From Clostridia bacterium (GTDB lineage: Bacteria; Bacillota; Clostridia; Oscillospirales; Acutalibacteraceae), in contig CAAFXD010000038.1 of NCBI GenBank assembly GCA_900766945.1, positions 1 to 5,757 of the forward strand: 5,757 bases of DNA, in the 5' to 3' direction. Position 1 is the first letter of the stretch; every line of letters begins with the position of its first letter. Below the pieces are notes generated by a model. That model had not been told where the DNA came from. It saw only the letters and a list, made by a program, of their open reading frames with translations, and did not search any database. Both the position numbers and the translations under genes were made by a program. Positions 1 through 4,860 of the stretch are shown here, piece after piece.

Positions 1-954
1 ACTCTGCATAAAGATAAGCGCGTTGACATAGGATTTAAAAATCTGTTTCATTTTGTCGGCAAACAGCATACCGATAAAGCCCGGTGCGCCCGTAATGGCG
101 GCGTAAATGGTGGTTAAGCCCAACGCACCGATAAAACTGCCCGCGCCCAAGAAATCGGCAGGTACTTTGTATTTAAAGAAGTAGGTAACCAACTGACCGC
201 CGAAGCCTACCGCGCCGAGCAAATTGGAAAGGGTTACGAGCAAGAGCATTTTGTTTTTGAATAACAGCGAAAAACTCTCAAAAATCGAGGTCTGTTGCTG
301 TTGGGGATTTACGCGAACGCGTTCTTGCGCGGCATAGGCGCGGTAGCTGAGCATGGCACCGCCCAACCCGAAAATCACGGCGAACACAAGCGTCATCAGC
401 GCCATACTGCTGCCCGTGATGTTTGCAATCATTTCGAGTACCATCGGAATGCCCATGCTGAATATGCCGTATATGGTCGAGCCGACGGTGCGCGCCCATT
501 GCACGAATTTGTCGCGTTCCGCAGAGTCCGGCGAAACCGCGGCGGTAATGCCCCACATGGCAACATCCTGCACCGTGTAGACCAAATCCCACGCGATATA
601 CATAATAATGAAATATGAAACGCGCAGCCACAACAGGCTTTCTTCCGTCGAGAAGACAATGAACAACAACACCGTGGCAATGCCGACGGGCAACGGCGTA
701 TACCGCAAAATCGGGCGCAGTTTTTCGCCGTTTTTAAAGGCGTGGCGGTCAATCACCGAGCCGATAATCGGGTCGTTAATCCCGTCCCAAACCTTCATTA
801 CAATCAGCAGTACCGAGACCGTAATCGCCGGGAACATGGCAATGTCCGTCATAAAATAGGTGAAAAACGAACCGCCGATAAACGAATACACCAAATTCTG
901 CCCGGCAAGCCCCGTGTAAAAACTCCTGCTTTCTTTTTTGCTGATATATTGCAT
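1..954 (-). CDS. GPH-family (MelB-like) sugar:cation symporter, partial (C-terminus beyond window)
   Basis: This gene encodes a multi-pass inner-membrane symporter that probably imports a glycoside, disaccharide or uronide with Na+ or H+. Reading leftward from ATG at 954-952, the frame is open for 318 codons and runs off the window; GPH proteins are usually about 450-480 residues, so roughly a third is missing. The family signature DGINDPIIGSVIDR lies at residues 57-70. Its Asp57 and Asp61 have the spacing of the cation-binding pair Asp55/Asp59 of E. coli MelB. Asp130, in YTVQDVAMW, sits where MelB has its sugar-binding helix-IV aspartate. Hydrophobic segments fill about 20-50, 88-102, 110-128, 155-178, 184-204 and 236-315. 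A polar loop at about 205-227 with a Gln run separates the two halves. The start is fixed by an in-frame TGA two codons upstream (963-961) and a GGTGA-like site at 965-961. The substrate cannot be read from sequence, and no glycosidase gene lies next to it in this window. The family call is firm; the ion and sugar are inference. Confidence 0.93.
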   Translation of the reverse strand, partial: MQYISKKESRSFYTGLAGQNLVYSFIGGSFFTYFMTDIAMFPAITVSVLLIVMKVWDGINDPIIGSVIDRHAFKNGEKLRPILRYTPLPVGIATVLLFIVFSTEESLLWLRVSYFIIMYIAWDLVYTVQDVAMWGITAAVSPDSAERDKFVQWARTVGSTIYGIFSMGIPMVLEMIANITGSSMALMTLVFAVIFGLGGAMLSYRAYAAQERVRVNPQQQQTSIFESFSLLFKNKMLLLVTLSNLLGAVGFGGQLVTYFFKYKVPADFLGAGSFIGALGLTTIYAAITGAPGFIGMLFADKMKQIFKSYVNALIFMQS

Positions 955-992
955 TTTTGTTCACCGCATTTCATACCGTATTTTATATTCCT

Positions 993-1021
993 ATTCTACA
1001 CCCAAACCGCCGCCTGTTCAA
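993..1021 (-). promoter_or_regulatory. Putative sigma70/sigmaA promoter for the GPH transporter
   Basis: Read on the minus strand, TTGAAC (1021-1016) and TAGAAT (998-993) are separated by exactly 17 nt. They match the -35 and -10 consensus at 4/6 and 5/6 positions. Transcription would start near 986, leaving a leader of about 30 nt before the ATG at 954. The position directly upstream of the transporter supports the call; it rests on consensus matching alone. Confidence 0.55.
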
Positions 1022-1041
1022 TCCTGACAATCGGGTAAAAC

Positions 1042-1195
1042 TGCATAAAATTTCCCCGCTCTTTTTGAGCATTGTGCGGTCTGTTTTCTCTGTGTTTTTT
1101 CGGCAAGACCGCACGACTCAAAACCCGTTTTTAAACAAATGATTTTTTTGTGGATTTCGGTAGCCGTTTTGCACCGAATTTGGAAAATTTATGCA
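1042..1195. repeat. 154-bp block bounded by imperfect 14-bp inverted repeats
   Basis: TGCATAAAATTTCC (1042-1055) and GGAAAATTTATGCA (1182-1195) are inverted copies with one mismatch. Between them lie smaller inverted repeats: GCTC/GAGC (1058-1061/1067-1070, 5-nt loop), a perfect 8-bp pair GTGCGGTC/GACCGCAC (1074-1081/1107-1114, 25-nt loop), a weak AT-rich ACAAA/TTTGT (1135-1139/1147-1151) and TTCGGT/ACCGAA (1156-1161/1173-1178, 11-nt loop). The arrangement could be a MITE-like element with terminal inverted repeats, a multi-branched structured RNA, or coincidence in AT-rich DNA. AAAAC occurs just outside both ends (1037-1041 and 1197-1201, the right copy one base away), but this is too low in complexity to count as a target-site duplication. 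It encodes no convincing protein. Confidence 0.35.
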
Positions 1196-1223
1196 AAAAA
1201 CGGTACAAAATACAGAAAAACAC

Positions 1224-1252
1224 TTGATTTCATTGGGAAAATGCAATATGAT
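1224..1252 (+). promoter_or_regulatory. Putative sigma70/sigmaA promoter for the M28 peptidase
   Basis: TTGATT (1224-1229) and TATGAT (1247-1252) are separated by 17 nt and match consensus at 4/6 and 5/6 positions. The expected start is near 1259, giving a leader of about 43 nt that ends in a strong ribosome-binding site. If this promoter is real, coding cannot begin at the upstream in-frame ATG at 1191, which agrees with choosing 1302 as the start. Confidence 0.55.
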
Positions 1253-1288
1253 AAAGAATATTATTTATTTTTCAATACGAAAAATATC

Positions 1289-1294
1289 GGGAGG
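1289..1294 (+). promoter_or_regulatory. Ribosome-binding site that decides the peptidase start
   Basis: GGGAGG lies 7 nt upstream of ATG 1302. The frame is open further upstream to an ATG at 1191, but that would add 37 residues with no family character and no comparable Shine-Dalgarno site. The 1302 start is therefore preferred. Confidence 0.85.
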
Positions 1295-1301
1295 CAGAAA
1301 T

Positions 1302-2639
1302 ATGAAAGAAGAAAACCGAAAATACGCCGAAGTCGCCTATGACATAGTCAAAGACGCCGCCGAAAAAATCGGTTCGCGTTTGCCGGGCTCCGAGGGCGAA
1401 CGGAAATATGCGCGCTATATGGGCGACAAGCTCCGCGAAATCGGCATTGAGCCGAAAACCGAGGAATTCGCCGTTTCGCCGCGTTCGTCTATCGGCGGCA
1501 TTCCGTATGCAGGCTGGTTCGGCCTGGTTATGAGTGGGCTTGTGTACTTTGCGCTCGGCAACAGTGCGCTTTGGTTCGGTATGGCGCTTGCGGGTGTTTG
1601 TGTGCTTGTGTGGCTTGTGTTCAGCGTGTTTTTGTATAAAAAATGGTTTGATATGTTCTTCCCGCAGAAGATTTCACAGAATACATACGGCGAACTGTTG
1701 CCCGAGGACGGCAAATACGATTACACCATTATCCTTTCGGGGCACACCGACACCAGTTGGACTTGGCGCCATTCCGAACACGCTTACAAATACCGTGACA
1801 AGCCGATTTTGGGCATTCTTGCAACCTACGGCAAGGTCGGCTTCGGCGCGATTTGCGTATTTTTCTTAATCGGTGTTTCGATTGCGATGTCTATCATTTT
1901 TGCAGGGTATTATGCGGGTGCCGCGTGGGCATATATCGCTTTGAATTCGAATTCTTTGCAAAGCTTTTTGTTTGTTATGCACTTTTTGCCGCTGATTACG
2001 GCTATCGGCAGTTGCTTTGTCATTATGTGGGGCGACCCGCACGAGGAAAACGCTTCCCGCGGGGCAATGGACAATGCCACCGGCTGTGCATTGAGTTATG
2101 CAGTCACAAAGTATTTCAAAGAAAATCCCGATAAAATGCCGAAGAATTGCCGCATTATTGATTTTAACTGCGGCTCGGAAGAGGCAGGCTTGCGCGGTTC
2201 TATGGCGTTTGCCGAAGAACACAAGCATGACGATATGCTCAAAAATGCGTGGAATATCAATATTGACTCCGTCGCGGACAAAGAGTATTTTGAGGTCGTT
2301 ATCAAAGACGATTGGCAATTTACCCGCTTTGATACCGATATGGAAAAAATGTTTAAAGACACGTTCCAAGAACTCGGCATTGAAAGCAAAACGAACGGTT
2401 GTATTCATAACCCTGTCGGCGGCTGTGACAGCACCCCGATGACCAAAGCCGGCGTCAAATCCGTCACCTTTGCGGCGCAAAATCCGGTGCTGACCTATTA
2501 TTACCACACTTGGCGCGACACCGCCGACCGCTTTGAACTCGAAACCGTCGGCGACGGCTTCGATGTAGTGCTCGGCGTGATTGACAAAATCGCCGCATTC
2601 CAAGAGGCAAACGGCTATAACGGCCCGCAGAAAAAATAA
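1302..2639 (+). CDS. M28-family zinc metallopeptidase with membrane hairpins inside the catalytic domain
   Basis: The product is 445 residues with a complete M28 (aminopeptidase/PSMA-like) active-site set. His148 and Asp150 are in SGHTDT, the bridging-type Asp257 in GAMDNATG, the Glu293-Glu294 base/ligand pair in GSEEAGLRGS, Asp322 in NIDSVAD, and the last zinc-ligand-type His402 in YYYHTWRDTAD. Residues 1-65 form a charged, soluble-looking start with no signal peptide. Hydrophobic hairpins lie at about 71-112 and 179-243. The second sits between HTD and MDN, stretching that gap to 109 residues; the family usually has about 20. Two even-numbered hairpins would leave all active-site residues on the same face as the N-terminus, most simply the cytoplasm. 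It is probably a membrane-bound aminopeptidase or dipeptidase-type hydrolase; the substrate is unknown. It looks monocistronic, convergent with the SDR gene. The family assignment is secure; location and substrate are inferred. Confidence 0.92.
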   Translation: MKEENRKYAEVAYDIVKDAAEKIGSRLPGSEGERKYARYMGDKLREIGIEPKTEEFAVSPRSSIGGIPYAGWFGLVMSGLVYFALGNSALWFGMALAGVCVLVWLVFSVFLYKKWFDMFFPQKISQNTYGELLPEDGKYDYTIILSGHTDTSWTWRHSEHAYKYRDKPILGILATYGKVGFGAICVFFLIGVSIAMSIIFAGYYAGAAWAYIALNSNSLQSFLFVMHFLPLITAIGSCFVIMWGDPHEENASRGAMDNATGCALSYAVTKYFKENPDKMPKNCRIIDFNCGSEEAGLRGSMAFAEEHKHDDMLKNAWNINIDSVADKEYFEVVIKDDWQFTRFDTDMEKMFKDTFQELGIESKTNGCIHNPVGGCDSTPMTKAGVKSVTFAAQNPVLTYYYHTWRDTADRFELETVGDGFDVVLGVIDKIAAFQEANGYNGPQKK

Positions 2640-2664
2640 AAAAATTCTGCCGAAAAACGGCAGA
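2638..2664 (-). terminator. Intrinsic terminator for the SDR gene
   Basis: On the minus strand, a 7-bp GC-rich stem TCTGCCG/CGGCAGA (2664-2658 and 2652-2646) with a 5-nt loop is followed, after one A, by seven Ts (2644-2638). It lies about 70 nt beyond the SDR stop. The T-tract is the complement of the A-run that includes the last bases of the peptidase TAA. On the plus strand no T-tract follows, so this hairpin should act mainly leftward. Confidence 0.75.
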
Positions 2665-2677
2665 GAAAACAAAAATC

Positions 2678-2712
2678 AACAGGGCAGTCAGTTGACTGCC
2701 CTGTTTCGTTTT
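2678..2712. terminator. Bidirectional hairpin terminator between convergent genes
   Basis: A perfect inverted repeat pairs 2678-2690 with 2693-2705, built on CAGGGCAGTCA and its complement. Sterically this gives about 12 bp with a tight 4-nt loop. Rightward it runs into TTTCGTTTT, and leftward into a T-rich complement of the A-rich stretch 2664-2677. It should end the peptidase transcript (stop at 2639) and back up termination of the SDR transcript. Confidence 0.75.
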
Positions 2713-2731
2713 AATGGGGGATGTAGGTTGC

Positions 2732-3568
2732 TCAGTCCTCTTTGAACACGCCGTCAAACAACGGTAATTTGGACATTTTCATCACGGCGCTGAACAGTCT
2801 GCCGCCCTGGACGGGCAACAATCTGCCAAAGTAATTCATAAACGCCGCGTCCATACCGAACACCATCAGCTCGTGCTGTTTGCCAATGCCGTTCATAATC
2901 CATTTGACCATTCTGTCGCAAGAGGTGCTGACCATATTGAGCATCTTCTGTGCTTTTTCGTCGGACGAGCCTTGGTTGCGGAAAATATCGGTCTTGGTAA
3001 AGCCGGGGCAGACAATGCCGACATAGCATTTGCCGCGCAGTTCTTCCCGCATGGACTCGGTTAAGGATTTGAGCGCCGCCTTGCTTGCGGAATACACCGA
3101 AGTGCCCGCCAAAGACATCAGCGCTGCCGAGGAGTCAATGTTGATAATCGCGGGGGAGGGGGACTCTAAAAGAAGCGGCAACAGCGCGTGCATCGAATAC
3201 ACCGCCGAATAGAAGTTGATATTCATTGCCTTTTCGATGTCCTCAATCGAATAGTGCTGGAATTTGTCAAACTTCGGCAAAATACCTGCGTTGTTGATGA
3301 GAATGTCGGGCTTGATGTTGTTTTCGTTGAGATAGTTCAAATAATTATCCCAATTTGCGCGGTCGGAAACATCAAACAGTTGATAGGAGAACTTGTCGGC
3401 ATATTCGCCGAGTTCCGCAACCAATGCTTCCATTTTCTGCTGGCTTCTTGCCACGCCCAAAACGGTGCAGCCGTGCTCTTTGATGAGCTTTTCGGTAATG
3501 CCCTTACCCATACCGCTTGAAGCGCCCGTCACAATAACGGTTTTGTTGTCTAACCAATTTTTATCCAT
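2732..3568 (-). CDS. Classical short-chain dehydrogenase/reductase (SDR)
   Basis: This 278-residue product is a cytoplasmic NAD(P)-dependent oxidoreductase with a Rossmann fold. The glycine-rich cofactor loop TGASSGMG is at 14-21, Asp66 is in the adenine-contact FDV, and NNAG is at 92-95. The catalytic set is Asn118 (MNINF), Ser146 (IDSS), Tyr159 and Lys163 (YSASK), followed by CPG at 187-189. Arg41 just after the second strand (GVARS) favours NADP(H) over NAD; this is inference. Residues from about 215 form a variable, partly hydrophobic C-terminal segment that would set substrate specificity or peripheral membrane contact. The substrate cannot be named. The start at 3568 is chosen because GGAGA lies 7 nt upstream. 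The frame is open further to 3712, but that stretch holds the promoter and no SDR-like sequence. It appears monocistronic. Confidence 0.95.
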   Translation of the reverse strand: MDKNWLDNKTVIVTGASSGMGKGITEKLIKEHGCTVLGVARSQQKMEALVAELGEYADKFSYQLFDVSDRANWDNYLNYLNENNIKPDILINNAGILPKFDKFQHYSIEDIEKAMNINFYSAVYSMHALLPLLLESPSPAIINIDSSAALMSLAGTSVYSASKAALKSLTESMREELRGKCYVGIVCPGFTKTDIFRNQGSSDEKAQKMLNMVSTSCDRMVKWIMNGIGKQHELMVFGMDAAFMNYFGRLLPVQGGRLFSAVMKMSKLPLFDGVFKED

Positions 3569-3575
3569 ATCTGTT

Positions 3576-3580
3576 TCTCC
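3576..3580 (-). promoter_or_regulatory. Ribosome-binding site that decides the SDR start
   Basis: Read on the minus strand, GGAGA ends 7 nt before ATG 3568. It distinguishes this start from upstream codons in the same open frame, which would give an N-terminal extension reaching into the promoter region. Confidence 0.8.
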
Positions 3581-3584
3581 TAAC

Positions 3585-3599
3585 TGACAAAATTTGTTA
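3585..3599. promoter_or_regulatory. Imperfect palindrome at the predicted SDR transcription start (possible operator)
   Basis: TGACAAA-A-TTTGTTA pairs 6 of 7 positions around A3592. It sits at roughly +1 to +15 relative to the start predicted from the promoter at 3606-3634. This is a typical place for a repressor site, but the sequence is AT-rich and matches no regulator motif I can name. Confidence 0.25.
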
Positions 3600-3605
3600 T
3601 TTTCT

Positions 3606-3634
3606 ATTTTAGCCCAAGACCATCGGATTTTCAA
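3606..3634 (-). promoter_or_regulatory. Sigma70/sigmaA promoter for the SDR gene
   Basis: On the minus strand, TTGAAA (3634-3629) and TAAAAT (3611-3606) are 17 nt apart, each matching consensus at 5/6 positions. This is the best promoter match in the window. Transcription would begin near 3599, giving a leader of about 30 nt before ATG 3568. Confidence 0.7.
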
Positions 3635-3662
3635 GCCTTTTTTAAAATTTCGCCCGCATCGC

Positions 3663-3691
3663 TTGCAAGAATTGTAAATTCCTGTTAAACT
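3663..3691 (+). promoter_or_regulatory. Possible promoter for the three-gene rightward operon
   Basis: TTGCAA (3663-3668) and TAAACT (3686-3691) are 17 nt apart, each matching 4/6 positions. A TG one base before the -10 (3683-3684) makes it an extended -10. The predicted start near 3698 would fall at the Shine-Dalgarno site, leaving a very short leader. The call is therefore tentative. Confidence 0.35.
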
Positions 3692-3713
3692 GAATTCGGA
3701 AGGACGGAACACG

Positions 3714-4229
3714 ATGGAGTATACATTGATTTACGGCAAGCGCAAAACGCTGTCGCTGACGGTTCAGCCCGATTGTACGGTGCTTGTCAAAGCCCCGCTG
3801 GGCTACCCGCAAGCGGAAATTGCGCGGTTTGTGCAAGCACACGAACAGTGGATTGCACGCGCAACCGCGCGACAGAAACAGCGTGCCGAAGCCGAAAAAG
3901 CGCTGACCGAAAAGCGCATACAAGAATTGCGCGCGCTCGCCGAAGTCGAACTGCCGCGGCGGGTAGATTTCTATGCAACCGAAATGGGCGTACAGCCGAC
4001 AGGCATCAAAATCACCTCGGCAAAAACGCGCTTCGGCTCGTGCAGTGCAAAAAACAGCCTGTGCTTTTCGTGGCGGCTGATGCTTTACCCGCCCGAAGCG
4101 ATTGACTATGTGGTGGTACACGAATTGGCGCACATCCAAGAGAAAAACCACTCTCCCGCCTTTTACAAGGTTGTGGCGTCGGTTTTGCCCGACTACAAAG
4201 CACGCGAAAAATTGTTGAAAGGGAATTAG
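3714..4229 (+). CDS. YgjP-like (COG1451/DUF45) putative zinc metallopeptidase
   Basis: This 171-residue protein belongs to the YgjP-like, gluzincin-fold family. The zinc motif HELAH is at 136-140, with Glu137 as the presumed general base, and the downstream His146 in NHSPAFY is the usual third ligand. Upstream, RFGSCSAKNSLCFSW (106-120) and LYPPEAIDYVVVHEL are characteristic; the usual family form is R-W-G-S-C, so Phe107 replaces the common Trp. Residues 35-80 are charged and helical. At 171 residues the protein is shorter than many relatives, which often have a longer N-terminal beta region of about 230 residues in total. There is no signal peptide, so it is cytoplasmic. Its physiological substrate is unknown. 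The start has a purine-rich GGAAGGA site about 9 nt upstream. It is the first gene of the rightward operon and is followed after 5 bp by the acetyltransferase. Confidence 0.92.
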   Translation: MEYTLIYGKRKTLSLTVQPDCTVLVKAPLGYPQAEIARFVQAHEQWIARATARQKQRAEAEKALTEKRIQELRALAEVELPRRVDFYATEMGVQPTGIKITSAKTRFGSCSAKNSLCFSWRLMLYPPEAIDYVVVHELAHIQEKNHSPAFYKVVASVLPDYKAREKLLKGN

Positions 4230-4234
4230 AAAAT

Positions 4235-4837
4235 ATGGATATGAAAGAAAGAATGGCAAACGGCTATTTGTATTTTTCGGACGACAGCGACCTGCTCTCG
4301 GAACAGGCGGAATATTTGGAATTGCTATATGACTATAACCACACTCGCCCGAAAGAGGAAAAAAAGCGGGCGGAAATTCTTGCAAAATTGCTTGCCGAAG
4401 TCGGCGAGGACTGCTATATTGAGCCGCCTTTGCACGCGAATTGGGGCTGTCACACGCATCTCGGTAATGCGGTATATGCCAATTTCAACCTGACGCTTGT
4501 GGACGACACAGATATTTATATCGGCGATAATGTGATGCTCGCGCCCAATGTGGTCATTGCCACGGCGGGGCACCCGATTGAGCCGAATTTGCGCAAAAAG
4601 GCGGCGCAGTTTAATATCCCCGTCCATATTGAAAACAATGTTTGGATTGGCGCGGGCGCGGTGATTTTGCCCGGTGTGACCATCGGCGAAAATTCCGTCA
4701 TCGGCGCGGGCAGTGTGGTCACGAAAGATATTCCCAAAAACAGCGTCGCCTACGGCAATCCCTGCCGCGTGGTGCGGGAAATCAACGAACACGACCGCGA
4801 ATATTATTACAAAAACCGCAAAATCGATATCGAATAA
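4235..4837 (+). CDS. LacA/Maa-type sugar O-acetyltransferase
   Basis: This 200-residue cytoplasmic enzyme transfers acetyl from acetyl-CoA to a hydroxyl of a sugar or glycoside; E. coli LacA, at 203 residues, is nearly the same length. The N-terminal helical cap (about 3-60, MKERMANGYLYFSDD onward) is the family's maltose-acetyltransferase-type domain. It is followed by a left-handed beta-helix of hexapeptide repeats, clear at 95-110 and 132-165 (NNVWIGAGAVILPGVTIGEN, then SVIGAGSVVTKDIP). His113 in TAGHP matches the catalytic histidine (His115 in LacA). Asn84 (YANFN) and Trp138 match LacA positions 85 and 139. GNPCRVVREI is the standard C-terminal motif. The start at 4235 lies 5 bp after the previous stop, so translation is probably coupled. 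AAAGGGA at 4218-4224 serves as a ribosome site; the second ATG at 4241 is the less likely start. The natural acceptor sugar is unknown. Confidence 0.95.
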   Translation: MDMKERMANGYLYFSDDSDLLSEQAEYLELLYDYNHTRPKEEKKRAEILAKLLAEVGEDCYIEPPLHANWGCHTHLGNAVYANFNLTLVDDTDIYIGDNVMLAPNVVIATAGHPIEPNLRKKAAQFNIPVHIENNVWIGAGAVILPGVTIGENSVIGAGSVVTKDIPKNSVAYGNPCRVVREINEHDREYYYKNRKIDIE

Positions 4838-4846
4838 TGCAATACA

Positions 4847-4852
4847 AGAGGG
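4847..4852 (+). promoter_or_regulatory. Ribosome-binding site that favours the 4861 start
   Basis: AGAGGG lies 8 nt before ATG 4861. An in-frame alternative ATG at 4837-4839 overlaps the acetyltransferase stop as TAATG and would add eight residues. It has no good Shine-Dalgarno site, although coupled re-initiation there cannot be excluded. Confidence 0.6.
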
Positions 4853-4860
4853 TCTTCACG

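Larger units (their letters stand above)
955..1301. other. Divergent intergenic region, no convincing gene
   Basis: These 347 AT-rich bases separate the leftward transporter from the rightward peptidase. They hold one promoter match facing each way (993-1021 minus, 1224-1252 plus), the peptidase ribosome-binding site at 1289-1294, and a 154-bp block bounded by inverted repeats at 1042-1195. Short open frames exist, for example 957-1142 plus and 1139-1342 plus. They lack a convincing ribosome-binding site, have low-complexity composition and resemble no family I know. I see no tRNA-like fold or known riboswitch core. Confidence 0.7.

Noticed and set aside
295..618. Open frames on both strands within the transporter region
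   Set aside because: They are alternative frames of the transporter, whose full frame is open across the whole of 1-954 with clear GPH motifs.
957..1142. Small plus-strand open frame (61 aa) in the intergenic region
   Set aside because: There is no convincing ribosome-binding site, it overlaps the transporter's predicted promoter and leader, and the sequence is unrecognised.
1191..1301. 37-residue N-terminal extension of the M28 peptidase
   Set aside because: It overlaps the predicted promoter, lacks a Shine-Dalgarno site and shows no family-like sequence; GGGAGG fixes the start at 1302.
1866..2672. Long minus-strand open frame (268 aa) opposite the peptidase
   Set aside because: It is antisense to a gene with a complete M28 motif set, it crosses the left terminator hairpin, and its translation is Phe/Arg/His-rich with no recognisable domain.
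3569..3712. 48-residue N-terminal extension of the SDR
   Set aside because: It covers the promoter and the divergent gene's leader; classical SDRs begin a few residues before the TGxxxGxG loop, as the 3568 start gives.
3642..4385. Minus-strand open frame (247 aa) opposite the YgjP-like gene
   Set aside because: It is a shadow of two recognised plus-strand genes and the intergenic region; its composition is odd and I recognise no motifs.
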